64,000 nucleotides of DNA from Planctomycetota bacterium (GTDB taxonomy: Bacteria; Planctomycetota; Planctomycetia; Planctomycetales; Planctomycetaceae). The stretch spans positions 1 through 64,000 of the forward strand of contig VGZH01000007.1 in the NCBI GenBank assembly GCA_016872645.1. Reading direction: 5' to 3'. The notes under the pieces are model-generated. The model saw only the letters and a program-made list of their open reading frames with translations. It was not told the DNA's origin and did not search any database. The translations under genes and the position numbers were made by a program. Positions 55,339 to 64,000 of this stretch are shown piece after piece; position 1 is the first letter of the stretch, and each line of letters opens with the position of its first letter.

Positions 55339-56601
55339 TCAGGCCAATCGTCCCGCTTTGACGACTCCCGCTTGCATCACCGCGAGGAACTTCGAGCGGT
55401 CGCGAAGCACGCCGATGTTCTTGACGACGTCTCCGTCCACGATCAACAGGTCGGCGAGTTTGCCAACTTCGACAGTTCCAAACTCGTCGCCGCGGCCCAT
55501 GATTTCCGCTCCGGTCTTTGTCGCGCACTTGATGACCGTCAGCGGGTCGATGCCGACGAAGTTGACGAAGAACTCCAGTTCCTTGGCGTAGTCGCCGTGC
55601 GGATTCCAGGCGAAGCCGTAATCGCCACCCATGCCCAGCCGGCCTCCGGCTTTCAGAATGCGGCGAGCGGATTCGGCACCGCCATCGAGCGTTTCTTGAT
55701 GGCCGTCGATTACCTTTTGAGGGAGTCCGAATTCCGGGCCGCGTTCGATGCTGGCGAGTTCAAAGTACAGCGCGGGAACACACGGCACGTCTCGTTGCAG
55801 CAACAGTTCCAACGCTTCGTCGTCCATGAACGTGCCATGCTCGATCGCGTCGTAGCCGGCTCGCAGTGCGTTCTTGATTCCTTCAGTGGCTCGGCAGTGA
55901 CCGGTCACTTTCTTGCCGTGGTTATGAGCAGTCGCGACGACGGCGTGCATCTCCTCAAACGTCATGCAGAGCGTGTGATGATCGTTCGTATCCGGCGCGG
56001 CTGCGTCGCCAGTCGGGTACGTCTTGATCCACTCGATGCCATCTTTGACCAATTTTCGCACGGCGGCGCGAGCCTCTTCCGGTCCGTTGACCAACAAGAT
56101 CAAGCCTTCCATGCCGATTTTGCGGAAGTCCGGATTCCAGTCCATCAGTCCGCCGACGCCGCAGATCTCTCGGCCACTCGAAGCCAGTCGCGGGCCGAGC
56201 ATGATGTCGTTCTCGATCGCCTTTTTCAGCCAGACGTCGATGTTGAACAAGCTGCCGCCGCTGCGAGCCGCCGTGTAGCCGCACTCCAACGCGAGCTTGG
56301 CGTTTGCCGCCGCCAGCAGCGTGACGTACTCGACCGGGTACTTGATATCGAGGTCTTCCAGCGCCGCGACGTTGAAGTACGTCGGATGAAAGTGTGCCTC
56401 GACCAGCCCCGGCATGATCGTTCCGCCGTGAGCATCGATGACTGTTGCCTCGCGCGAGAGTAGCGGAGCATTCTCTTCCCTGCCGACGAAAGTGAATTTG
56501 CCGTCGTCAATGACGACGACACCGCCGGAGAGCGGTGAGGCACCTGTGCCGTCGACGATCTGGCCGTTGCGGATGAGCGTTGTACCGGTCGCGGTTTGCA
56601 T
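55339..56601 (-). CDS. Amidohydrolase (imidazolonepropionase-like)
   Basis: 420-residue amidohydrolase-superfamily enzyme (COG1228 group) without a signal peptide. The beta-sandwich part is at the N-terminus (ATVIDAHGGTIMPGLVEAH). The metal site begins with EAHFHPT; further ligands are in IEWIKTYPTG, VTGHCRA, AIEHGTFM and GMGGDYGF. KLADLLIVDGD closes the sandwich. Substrates of this group include cyclic amides and dipeptides; none can be assigned. It lies upstream of a repeat pair, next to the di-haem peroxidase gene. Confidence 0.83.
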   Translation of the reverse strand: MQTATGTTLIRNGQIVDGTGASPLSGGVVVIDDGKFTFVGREENAPLLSREATVIDAHGGTIMPGLVEAHFHPTYFNVAALEDLDIKYPVEYVTLLAAANAKLALECGYTAARSGGSLFNIDVWLKKAIENDIMLGPRLASSGREICGVGGLMDWNPDFRKIGMEGLILLVNGPEEARAAVRKLVKDGIEWIKTYPTGDAAAPDTNDHHTLCMTFEEMHAVVATAHNHGKKVTGHCRATEGIKNALRAGYDAIEHGTFMDDEALELLLQRDVPCVPALYFELASIERGPEFGLPQKVIDGHQETLDGGAESARRILKAGGRLGMGGDYGFAWNPHGDYAKELEFFVNFVGIDPLTVIKCATKTGAEIMGRGDEFGTVEVGKLADLLIVDGDVVKNIGVLRDRSKFLAVMQAGVVKAGRLA

Positions 56602-56616
56602 GTGTGACTCACGTTA

Positions 56617-56740
56617 GAGCGCGGTGTGTCAGCACCACTTTGCTCCCCAAACGTTACGTTTCTGCGTGAGGCCGCTTTCACGCAGAGACGCAAAGCGCGC
56701 AGGGAAAGACAATCCAAAGCGGTGCTGACACACCGCACTC
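56617..56740. repeat. Nested inverted repeat
   Basis: Outer arms of 26 bases, GAGCGCGGTGTGTCAGCACC... (56617-56642) and a complement with two mismatches (56715-56740). Inside lies a different tract with TTTCTGCGTGAGG and CGCAGAGACGCAAAG, similar to the segment in the TPR gene at 25484-25560. It appears to be one element inserted within another. It separates the amidohydrolase and peroxidase genes. Confidence 0.8.
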
Positions 56741-56746
56741 CCAAAG

Positions 56747-58093
56747 TCATTCGGGCAGCCGTCCACGTTCGATCTTTGGAAACTCGCCGGTGCAGGCTTT
56801 CATGAATTCGACGAGGTCGGCTTTGTCTTCGGGCTTGAGATCCAGCTTTTTGATCTTGGTGCTGAGCCATTGATTCGGCGTGCCACCTTTGGCGTAGTGC
56901 TCGACGACCTCTTCGAGTGTTTTTTGGGTGCCGTCGTGCATGTACGGAGCAGAGAGCGCGACGTTGCGGATCGTTGGCGTTTTAAATGCGCCCTTGTCCT
57001 CTTCTTTGTTCGAGACCACAAAGCGTCCAAGGTCCGGTGTTTCGGCCGTCATGCCGACACCGAGATTGTGGTATTTCTCGTCGGCGAGGTTGGCACCGAC
57101 GTGACATGCAGTGCAGCCGACCTTCTCATTGAAGAAGAGGTCGCGGCCTCGGACGGCACTCTCGGACATCGGATGTGCGTCGGCGGCAGCTTTTGCGGAT
57201 TGATATTTGGCGTAGGCTTCCGGGTCGTCTTCCTTAAGGGCGTCCAGGTCCGCTGGCTTCATAGCGAGGAATGGTCGCACCCCTTCGTAGTAATCAAATG
57301 GAGCTGGACCGGAAACGATGGCGCGTTCAAAGGTCGCGATCGCGCGGCCGATGTTGTCGATGGTCACTCCATCGTCGCCAAAGATCACTCGGAATTGCAT
57401 CTCGTAGCCGGGAATGCCCGCAATGGTCTCGACGGCTTTCTCATGGGTGTTGCCCATCTCGATCGGATTAGCGATCGGGCCGACGGCCTGAGCTTCCAGC
57501 GAGGCGGCGCGACCATCCCAAAACTGTGCGCCGCTGACGATACGGTTGTAGCTGACAGGCGAGTTGCGTCCCCCCATTTGTCCGGCAATGCCGACACCGA
57601 ATTGCGTGTGCTTGGCGAAGCCTTCATCGGGATCATGACAGCTCGCGCACGAGATCGTGCTGTCAGCCGAGAGTCGCTTGTCGAAGTAGAGTTGCCGGCC
57701 GAGTTCGATCTTCGCGCGAGTCATCAAATTGTCCGCGATCCCCTGCACTTGGCTCGTCCCCGCCATCAGCCCCAGTGGCAGAACAATCTCCAGCGGCACA
57801 TGGTTCTCTGGTTTTTCCAGCCAGGCCTGAATTTGATCGGACGTCAGTGATCCCTCGCCGGGAATCCCTGCCGTCAATTCCGGCGATCCCAAAATCACCT
57901 CAGCCGAGGCCGCATCATCCTTCGGGACAGAAGGCTTTTCGGCCGAGCCGATGGATGCGGTTGCCTCTTGCGAGACCGTCGATGGGCCTTTCGACGACGA
58001 CGAGACGGGCGCGGATTCCTGCGCGCATCCGGAAAAAGTCAAACTCATCAGGCTGATGCTCAGCCCACACAGTGCTCGCAGTGGCATCCTCAT
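56747..58093 (-). CDS. Di-haem cytochrome c peroxidase lipoprotein
   Basis: About 448 residues from ATG 58093 (MRMPLRALC). Lipobox SLTFSGC, then a Ser/Glu-rich linker. Two c-haem motifs: CASCH near residue 150 and CTACH near 326. The CCP/MauG-like fold is supported by LGRQLYFDKRLSADSTISC, the bridging region SPVSYNRI...WDGRAASLEAQ, and PYMHDGTQKTLEEVVEHYAKGG. It reduces peroxide or oxidises substrates in the envelope; MauG-like activity cannot be ruled out. A short membrane-anchored protein gene lies upstream. Confidence 0.88.
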   Translation of the reverse strand: MRMPLRALCGLSISLMSLTFSGCAQESAPVSSSSKGPSTVSQEATASIGSAEKPSVPKDDAASAEVILGSPELTAGIPGEGSLTSDQIQAWLEKPENHVPLEIVLPLGLMAGTSQVQGIADNLMTRAKIELGRQLYFDKRLSADSTISCASCHDPDEGFAKHTQFGVGIAGQMGGRNSPVSYNRIVSGAQFWDGRAASLEAQAVGPIANPIEMGNTHEKAVETIAGIPGYEMQFRVIFGDDGVTIDNIGRAIATFERAIVSGPAPFDYYEGVRPFLAMKPADLDALKEDDPEAYAKYQSAKAAADAHPMSESAVRGRDLFFNEKVGCTACHVGANLADEKYHNLGVGMTAETPDLGRFVVSNKEEDKGAFKTPTIRNVALSAPYMHDGTQKTLEEVVEHYAKGGTPNQWLSTKIKKLDLKPEDKADLVEFMKACTGEFPKIERGRLPE

Positions 58094-58210
58094 GATCGCT
58101 CCCTCTCTCGCAAATTGCCGACCATCGTGTCTCATCGACCGACTCATCGGGTTGGACGCGATGATACAGGAGGACCGCGACGATGTCCCGCAAACGAGGG
58201 GGCTCGAGCT

Positions 58211-58666
58211 CTAACGCAGGGTGTCGATCGATCGATTCGGCGATTCGACGGGAGGCGCGGTCAACGGCTGCGGCTGATGAAACTCCTGTACACTCGGAGA
58301 CGCAAACAACTGAAGTCGCAAATCCAGAATTCCCTCGGCAGCCGGCAACGAGACATTGCCAAGCTCCTCGAACCAGACTTGTCGCTCGTCGTCGGATGCC
58401 TGCGGAAACTTCGTCGCGATGAGTTTTCGCAGCAGGTCCTGCTTCCTGGCCGGATCGTCCGCGAGTTCAAGTCCAAATGGGGGGCGGCGGGGAGCAAATT
58501 CCTCCAGGTCTTCCAGAGGAGTCACCACGGCGGATGTCTCAGCGTTTACTTCGCGCGAACCCGCGTTGCCAATCACCCAGCGGTGCAGCACGAAATTCGC
58601 GGCGACAACCCCGCAGACCAGAACCAGTCCCAACGACGCCTGAATCGCCATGTCACGACGTGTCAT
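58211..58666 (-). CDS. Short membrane-anchored protein
   Basis: 151 residues. Basic start MTRRDMAIQ, one transmembrane helix (about 8-28, SLGLVLVCGVVAANFVLHR), then a soluble part with RRPPFGLELADDPARKQDLL and WFEELGNVSLPAAEGILDLR. The second segment looks like a conserved helix pair. No family assigned. It is upstream of the peroxidase gene on the same strand, so it may be co-transcribed. Confidence 0.6.
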   Translation of the reverse strand: MTRRDMAIQASLGLVLVCGVVAANFVLHRWVIGNAGSREVNAETSAVVTPLEDLEEFAPRRPPFGLELADDPARKQDLLRKLIATKFPQASDDERQVWFEELGNVSLPAAEGILDLRLQLFASPSVQEFHQPQPLTAPPVESPNRSIDTLR

Positions 58667-58729
58667 CTTCGCCTCCTTGCGAAAGGCTCGCGCGCAGCGA
58701 GCTTAACCGATTGTCACTATGGACGAACG

Positions 58730-59305
58730 CTACCGCGCGCCCACAAAACCGACAAGACAGATCGGCGACACCACAGCCTGCGACTGCTCCAGTTTTTGGA
58801 TGTCGTGCATCACGCCAAGCGGCATATACAGGAGCAACTCGATCAGATTGTTTTGGCCGACCGCTTTATGCCTGGTCCCGCGCGGGACGTAAACGATCAC
58901 GGCCTTGTGAAGTTCGATCTCAGTGCCGTCGAGCGTCATCGTCCCTCGGCCGTCGATGACGTAATAGAACTCGTCGATGTGCTCGTGAGTGTGCCACTTG
59001 GCGTCGTAAATCCGCACCTGATGCACCTCCCCCGCCGTGCCGTCATTCTCTTCGATCAGGCACCGAATCTCGCCACACGTCTCCGCCCAAGGTATGACGT
59101 CGGCCGGATCGCAATGGAGAAAAATGGCAAGTTGCGTCGTCGAAAAGTTCCCTCGTAAGGTTTGTATCCCCTTTGTGCCTTCTTGCCGTTGTGGTTCTAT
59201 TATTGACCGCAAAAGCGCGAAGGCACAAAGAAGTGGCAGACGAAGTCGCGTCGGGTGGAATTCAACCGCATGCTTTCGATTCCCACGGCTCCGTGGACGC
59301 ATCAC
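58730..59305 (-). CDS. Cupin-domain protein (start unclear)
   Basis: A single cupin barrel (about the last 120 residues): WHTHEHIDEFYYVIDGRGTM carries the metal-binding His-x-His and Glu, and VYVPRGTRHKAVG the last His. The fold may bind a small ligand or act as an isomerase. The ATG at 59305 gives an odd N-terminus (LRSIIEPQRQEGTKG) that overlaps a repeat-like CTTTGTGCCTTCTTG tract near 59170-59186. No good in-frame start is seen between there and the domain, so the true start is unresolved. Confidence 0.65.
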   Translation of the reverse strand: MMRPRSRGNRKHAVEFHPTRLRLPLLCAFALLRSIIEPQRQEGTKGIQTLRGNFSTTQLAIFLHCDPADVIPWAETCGEIRCLIEENDGTAGEVHQVRIYDAKWHTHEHIDEFYYVIDGRGTMTLDGTEIELHKAVIVYVPRGTRHKAVGQNNLIELLLYMPLGVMHDIQKLEQSQAVVSPICLVGFVGAR

Positions 59306-59499
59306 ATCGGTGACGTGCTCGCTTGGATGAATTGCGGAGAAGCAAAGGCCGCAGAAGAAAACTGTACTGCTCGTACATTCGCTGATTTGGGTCGGTGAGT
59401 TTCATCTGCTGCGCCGCCGAGTATATTTCAACCACCGCCGTGTGCTTCTGCTGGATGAATTCGTCCTTCTTCCTGCCTTTCACTTTAGAAACACAAATA

Positions 59500-60699
59500 A
59501 TGAACACAACTTGTTGTGGCCTGTTCTGTCTTCCTCGATGCCCACGCTTGCCGCTTAGTCTGGTGCTGACATTCGCTCTGTGCACCGTGGCTCGCGGGCA
59601 GTCTTCTACGAAGCCTGAGTTTCAGTATGAAGTGGGCGATGTCCGTGTGAGCATCCCCACGGCGGATGAACCGCGGGTGAAATCGTTTGGCAAGGAGTCA
59701 TTGCAGGCAGCGGCGAAATATCTGGAAACGGGGGCGGCGAGTTGGTTACAGCGGGACAAAGCCTGCGTGAACTGTCACACCACCGGTCCCTACATGACGG
59801 ACTACACCGCGTGGTCGCGGAGATTCGGTCAGCCCAACGAAGCGGTGTTGAAAAACTTCGTCAAGGCGGTGCCGAAGGAAATCGAAGCGGTGCGGGAGAC
59901 AGAGACAAAAGGTTTTAAGTTTTATCCCGGCGCGTTCTTCGCCGTGTGGCGGACCGCTGGACTCGCCGAGTGGGACCGCCACGTCACCGGAAAACTCTCG
60001 GAACCAACCGAGCGTTCGTTCAGAGATATGTTCGCGCGCCAATCGGAGAACGGCGCGTTTGTCAGTCACGGCGAAGTCGAGATTCCGCATATCACCACCG
60101 ATTTTGAACTCTCACTGCAAGCCGCGCGAGCCATCACGGCCGCTCCCGGTTGGCTAGCGGGGCTGAAGGACGAAACGCTGACCGCTGGCGTCGAAAAGCT
60201 GAAACAGTATCTTCGCACTTCGCCGCCGAAGAACGATTTCGATCGCGTTTTGAAATTGCAGCTGGCTCATTACCTGCCCGACTTGGTTTCGTGTTCGGAT
60301 CGTGACGCCGCGCTAGCTTTGCTGACCTCGAAGCAACACGCCGACGGTGGCTGGAGCACGCGCGACATGTCGCCAGTCAACGATTGGCACTATGAAATGA
60401 GCCCGTTTGTGCTGAAACTCATTCAGAACCTGCCCGATGCCGACAAGCCGGAGAGCGATGCCTACATGACCGCGCTGGCCATCGTGCTGTTTCGGCAGAG
60501 CAACATTCCTGTTTGTGACCCGCGGATTCAGAAAGGTTTAACTTGGCTGAAGCGCGAGCAACGCGAGAGCGGCCGCTGGTGGATGCACTCGCTCTATCGC
60601 GGTAACTACCACTACACGACCTACATCGCCACGATCCAGGCCATCAAGGCTCTCGAACTCTGCGGCGAGCTCGACGCGCTGACGGCGAAATCGAACTGA
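59500..60699 (+). CDS. Exported CxxCH protein with alpha-toroid domain
   Basis: 399 residues from ATG 59500 (MNTTCCGLFCLPRC), with a hydrophobic signal (LPLSLVLTFALCTVA). A c-haem motif CVNCHTTGPYMTDY lies near residues 88-92. The remainder shows alpha/alpha-toroid (squalene-cyclase/prenyltransferase-like) repeats, including QHADGGWSTRD and RESGRWWMHSLY with Gln/Gly-rich turns. The catalytic DxDD of cyclases was not seen, so a binding or electron-transfer role is likelier than cyclisation. It diverges from the cupin gene. Confidence 0.7.
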   Translation: MNTTCCGLFCLPRCPRLPLSLVLTFALCTVARGQSSTKPEFQYEVGDVRVSIPTADEPRVKSFGKESLQAAAKYLETGAASWLQRDKACVNCHTTGPYMTDYTAWSRRFGQPNEAVLKNFVKAVPKEIEAVRETETKGFKFYPGAFFAVWRTAGLAEWDRHVTGKLSEPTERSFRDMFARQSENGAFVSHGEVEIPHITTDFELSLQAARAITAAPGWLAGLKDETLTAGVEKLKQYLRTSPPKNDFDRVLKLQLAHYLPDLVSCSDRDAALALLTSKQHADGGWSTRDMSPVNDWHYEMSPFVLKLIQNLPDADKPESDAYMTALAIVLFRQSNIPVCDPRIQKGLTWLKREQRESGRWWMHSLYRGNYHYTTYIATIQAIKALELCGELDALTAKSN

Positions 60700-60734
60700 C
60701 GAGACGATGCCTCAGACCGTCAACGAAAACGTCC

Positions 60735-62114
60735 TCACTTCTTCCACAACCGTTCCTTGAGCTGCGGGAACAACTCCAGAGCGTTGTCGCGCATGATTTG
60801 GCGGCCGATGCGATGGGCGTGGTCTTCGAGCAAATCGCCGCGTTCGACTTTTTCGGCGAGGACTTCGGCGATGCACATGCGAGTTAGCTCGGTCGAGCCG
60901 TAGATGCCTTCGCCGTGGTTGCAGTCGCCGCCCCACATGATGCGGGTTGAGGGCATTTGTTCCAACCATTCGTGGTAGGCCCGTTTGCCCATCGAATAGC
61001 TGAGGCTGGGCAGCCAGACGCTGTCGATCCAGACGTGGTTCCAATGCCGCAGCAGGATTGCGCCGGTTTCGCCGACCCACGGGTAGCCGCCGTGGAACAA
61101 GATGAACTTCGTTTTCAAATTCGCTTCGATCAAATCGACCAGCAGCAGCGGGTTCGAGCTTTGAATGCGGCCGTGGCCGGTGTGAATCTGGAACGGCAGT
61201 TCGTATTTCGCGCTCAGTTCGCAGACGCGCCAGAAGACGAAGTCCTCGAAGTCCTTGATCTGCTCCGGCGTGAGCGTCGTGCGACGTTTGCCGAACGCGG
61301 CCTCGGCCCGCTCCTTCGGCACGTTGTCGAACTCCAGCGTCCGCTGATACGCCAGCGTGCTCTTCAGGCAGACGGCCCCTTTGTCCTTCGCTTCGAGAAA
61401 CAGCCGGTCGAGCACCTTCAGAAAATCGTCCACTGAGTTCATCGGCAGGCCGTGCTTCGTCGCGAACTCATACGGGCTGTCGAACGGGTTTTCGGGTCCG
61501 TATTCACTCGCGTGAAACCCTCGCACCAGCGACGTGATGTTGAACACGATCACTTCAAACGGATACGACTTCTCAAACGCGAGCCGCGCCCAATACGGAT
61601 CGTTGAACATCAGTTCGATATTGGCCTTCTCTGTGACGACGTGGTGCAGCCACTTCTGGTCGCGGTAGTTGTCAAAAATTTTGCGATCCAATTCGCGAGC
61701 CTGCTCATCGGTCACGCGATCCCAATCGACGCCGTACAAATCCTTCAGCGCGATCTGCGTGTAGCGGTAAAAGCTGGTCGCTCGCGAGTTGTCCCAATCG
61801 TCCTTCGCGTCCTTCCACCAATCATCGAACTCCATCTTCGGCTGCCACGGTGTCAGCCGTCCCACTTGAGGCCAATAGCTGTTCCCCCAAATGCTGGCGA
61901 CGTTCATTCCCTTGCCGCGCGACGTCTCACGCAACCCCGGCAGCCGATCAAACGGCCAAAGATGATCGTGCGTGTCAATGGCCGGCACCGCATCGATCTT
62001 CAACTTGATTCGCTTGTAGATTTCGGTCTGCCGTGTGGCTTGAGCAGAAAGGCGACCTGCCGAGGCGAACAACATGCCACATAGTGCTGCGATGAACAAC
62101 GTCCGCGGGATCAT
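60735..62114 (-). CDS. Exported amidohydrolase-2 family protein
   Basis: 459-residue exported TIM-barrel hydrolase. The signal peptide is MIPRTLFIAALCGMLFASAG, cleaved near LSAQ. Metal motifs: AIDTHDHLWPF, QIHTGHGR, and MWGGDCNHGEG. Other conserved parts: FILFHGGYPWVGET and GNSYWP. It resembles uronate-isomerase-like or glucarate-type amidohydrolases annotated widely in planctomycetes; the substrate is unknown. It diverges from the desulfhydrase-like gene across about 225 bases with nothing recognised. Confidence 0.82.
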   Translation of the reverse strand: MIPRTLFIAALCGMLFASAGRLSAQATRQTEIYKRIKLKIDAVPAIDTHDHLWPFDRLPGLRETSRGKGMNVASIWGNSYWPQVGRLTPWQPKMEFDDWWKDAKDDWDNSRATSFYRYTQIALKDLYGVDWDRVTDEQARELDRKIFDNYRDQKWLHHVVTEKANIELMFNDPYWARLAFEKSYPFEVIVFNITSLVRGFHASEYGPENPFDSPYEFATKHGLPMNSVDDFLKVLDRLFLEAKDKGAVCLKSTLAYQRTLEFDNVPKERAEAAFGKRRTTLTPEQIKDFEDFVFWRVCELSAKYELPFQIHTGHGRIQSSNPLLLVDLIEANLKTKFILFHGGYPWVGETGAILLRHWNHVWIDSVWLPSLSYSMGKRAYHEWLEQMPSTRIMWGGDCNHGEGIYGSTELTRMCIAEVLAEKVERGDLLEDHAHRIGRQIMRDNALELFPQLKERLWKK

Positions 62115-62339
62115 GGCTTGTCTCCTCTTAACTCAATAAGTTCGATGTCGCTCCGATTAGATTTGAGGAATCTTGCGTTCTTCGTTCCCTTCGTTTTCTT
62201 CTGTTCATTCCGTTGTTGTTGAGAGCAGCTGGAATCACCGGCCTGGGACATCGTAAACGGGATCGCCTTGAGTTTGCGAATGAGTCACTTGGTTCTATAA
62301 CCCAGATCCGCTTCGGTGAGAAATTTGACGGAGTTCACG

Positions 62340-63395
62340 ATGATGCTGACGACGAATGAGTTGAGAGTTCGGATTGCGTCTGTGCCGCGAACGCCGCTGG
62401 CTCACTTGCCGACGCCGCTGGAATTGTTACCGCGGTTCAGCCAGGCCGTTTGCCCGAATGGACCGCGTGTGTGGATCAAACGCGATGATTGCACAGGCCT
62501 GCTGTTCGGTGGGAACAAAGCGAGGCACAACGAGTTTCTGATCGCTGATGCGCTGGCCAAGGGGGCCGACTTGGTCGTCTGGGGTGCGGGAGTCCAGAGC
62601 AACAATTGCCGTCAGACGGCCGCCGCCTGTGCAAAGGTCGGTCTCGATATCCATTTGGTTCTGGGTCGCGGCAAGCCGGCCCATGGGCCGGATGTTGTGC
62701 AAGGAAATTTGTTGCTCGACCAGATCGTCGGCGCGAGTGTCGAGATCGTCGAAGAAGCGGTCGGTCCGGCACTGGATCGAAAGATCTCTGAGACGGCCGA
62801 TAAGTTCCGAGCGAAAGGCCGCAAGGTCTACGTCTGGGATCGGCCAATTGTGTTGCCGCTCGCAGCGCTCAGCTACACGCTGTGCGTGGCAGAAATTGTT
62901 GAGCAATCAACCGCCAGTGGTTTTGAACCGGCGGCGATTTACGTTTCTTCGTCCGGGTCGACCGGGGCCGGCGTGGCGCTCGGGGCGAAAGCGTTGGGCC
63001 TGCCTTATCCCGTGAAGAGCATCGCTCCGATGATCTGGCCGTGGGACAGCCAGCAAGAGTTGTCAGCGACAGCGAATCGTGCTGCGGAGTTGGTCGGCAT
63101 CGAAACTCGACTGACACCCGACGACATACTCTTCATCGGCGAGTACCTCGGTCCTGGCTATGGCCAGCCTTCGGATGCGGGGGTCGAGGCGATGACATTG
63201 CTCGCGCGGACCGAAGGGCTCTTGGTCGAACACGTTTACACGGCAAAGGCTCTTTCGGGGCTGATCGACCACATTCGCGCCGGCCAATTTCGAGCGGATC
63301 AGGACATCGTTTTTGTCCACACGGGCGGCACCCCAGCGATCTTCGCAGAGGCGGACATGCTGGCGGCGCGGATTCCTCGGCGCGAATTGAGCTGA
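62340..63395 (+). CDS. PLP-dependent D-cysteine desulfhydrase / ACC deaminase family
   Basis: 351-residue fold-II PLP enzyme. ATG 62340 follows GGAG; the GTG at 62316 is less likely. The PLP lysine is in LFGGNKARHNEF, the amide/phosphate-binding part is GVQSNNCRQTAA, and the C-terminal active site is VHTGGTPAIF. The family includes D-cysteine desulfhydrase and 1-aminocyclopropane-1-carboxylate deaminase; sequence alone does not separate them here. It stands alone on the plus strand. Confidence 0.85.
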   Translation: MMLTTNELRVRIASVPRTPLAHLPTPLELLPRFSQAVCPNGPRVWIKRDDCTGLLFGGNKARHNEFLIADALAKGADLVVWGAGVQSNNCRQTAAACAKVGLDIHLVLGRGKPAHGPDVVQGNLLLDQIVGASVEIVEEAVGPALDRKISETADKFRAKGRKVYVWDRPIVLPLAALSYTLCVAEIVEQSTASGFEPAAIYVSSSGSTGAGVALGAKALGLPYPVKSIAPMIWPWDSQQELSATANRAAELVGIETRLTPDDILFIGEYLGPGYGQPSDAGVEAMTLLARTEGLLVEHVYTAKALSGLIDHIRAGQFRADQDIVFVHTGGTPAIFAEADMLAARIPRRELS

Positions 63396-63428
63396 GCGAG
63401 AATCAGCAGCTTGGAGTCCTGGACCACA

Positions 63429-63782
63429 TTACTTCTGAGTGTCAGCCAGCTTTTTGGCGAGCGGTTTCCAGTCCACTTGCGGCGCGTCGGCCCAGAGGTG
63501 TTCGAGGTCGTAAAGTTCGCGGCCCTCGGGCGAGAAAACGTGCAGGACGATGTCGCCGTAGTCTTGCAAAATCCAAGTTTCGGAATTGCGACCTTCGACG
63601 CCAACCCGTGGACGACTGCCTCGTTTCTTCATCAACTGCTCGACCTCCTCGGCGATGGCACGCATCTGGCGTCCGCTGGTCGCAGTCGTGATCACAAAGA
63701 AATCCACGATGGGCGTGACCTGAGTCATATCGAGGACGAGGGAGTCTTTGCCCTTGAGGTCGGTGCAGGCTTGCGCGGCCAA
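63429..63782 (-). CDS. rsfS: Ribosome silencing factor RsfS
   Basis: 117-residue RsfS/DUF143 protein, which binds ribosomal protein uL14 and blocks subunit joining in nutrient limitation. LKGKDSLVLDM, IVDFFVITTATS, RHM-type GRQMRAIAEEVEQ, WILQDYGDIVLHVF and YDLEHLW are conserved. The listed start is a TTG at 63782. The family usually has about 10 more residues before LKGKD, and the frame stays open upstream to a TGA at about 63885 with no ATG or GTG. So the start is uncertain. Confidence 0.9.
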   Translation of the reverse strand: MAAQACTDLKGKDSLVLDMTQVTPIVDFFVITTATSGRQMRAIAEEVEQLMKKRGSRPRVGVEGRNSETWILQDYGDIVLHVFSPEGRELYDLEHLWADAPQVDWKPLAKKLADTQK

Positions 63783-64000
63783 GCTGGCGAGTTCGCGGCT
63801 GGCTTGCTGACGCTCGGCAATAGCGGGTTCGCTAGGTTTGGAACGAACGGAGGTGGCGATGGGATCACTCCGAGTCTTCGTGGTTCAAAAAAGATTCAAA
63901 AACGAACCCGGCCAACATCACTCGCGAAGCGAATACTTCGACGGGCGAGATTGGCCGAGGATATGCTCTCGGTTCAACAACCGAGCTGCAAGTAGACCGC

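Overview
The window looks like chromosomal DNA of a planctomycete (Planctomycetota, probably Planctomycetia). The evidence is GC-rich coding sequence and many secreted proteins of families abundant in that phylum: ThuA, SGNH hydrolase, M81/MlrC, COG3618-type amidohydrolases, di-haem peroxidases and a 2815-residue TPR protein. Gene order for core functions is scattered (mfd, rarA, csrA, lepA, trpF, hemH, glnN, hisB and rsfS are not in their usual operons), and intergenic gaps are packed with small palindromic repeats. I place the organism only to phylum. No rRNA, tRNA, CRISPR array, prophage or intact mobile element was recognised.

Layout. 1-0.7 kb: a decayed IS630-type transposase. 1.6-6.1 kb: a polyamine group with a fold-III ornithine decarboxylase, a homospermidine synthase and a convergent saccharopine-dehydrogenase-like oxidoreductase. 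6.2-13.5 kb: a minus-strand run with an NHL beta-propeller, a parvulin lipoprotein, Mfd and RarA. 14-18.9 kb: an M3 oligopeptidase and two ThuA proteins flanking csrA. 18.9-27.3 kb: the giant exported TPR protein. 27.7-37.7 kb: LepA, a DJ-1/PfpI fusion, a membrane protein, a DUF1015 protein, TrpF, a YHS lipoprotein, an M81 protein and ferrochelatase. 38-43 kb: a YhaO/YhaN-like (SbcD/SbcC-like) pair. 43-52.3 kb: amidohydrolase, glutamine synthetase III, PhyH dioxygenase, SGNH hydrolase, a TPR/STN protein coupled to an RluD-type pseudouridine synthase, and a FAH-family protein. 52.7-64 kb: HisB, an anti-sigma-like protein, two more amidohydrolases, a di-haem peroxidase, a cupin, a CxxCH/toroid protein, a PLP desulfhydrase/deaminase-like protein and RsfS.

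The most interesting signal is a family of short palindromes, many starting with GTAG followed by a hairpin and often in inverted pairs. This is the architecture of REP/BIME elements mobilised by RAYT (Y1) transposases. They occupy much of the intergenic space. At several loci the TAG of the element's GTAG is the stop codon of the neighbouring gene (6222, 12225, 34040, 43006, 44034). Elements of this and related families also sit in frame inside mfd, the giant TPR gene, the YhaO-like gene and the YhaN-like gene, where they encode low-complexity spacer peptides. A second notable point is that the YhaO-like protein has lost nearly all metal-binding motifs of the metallophosphoesterase fold while keeping its SMC-like ATPase partner.
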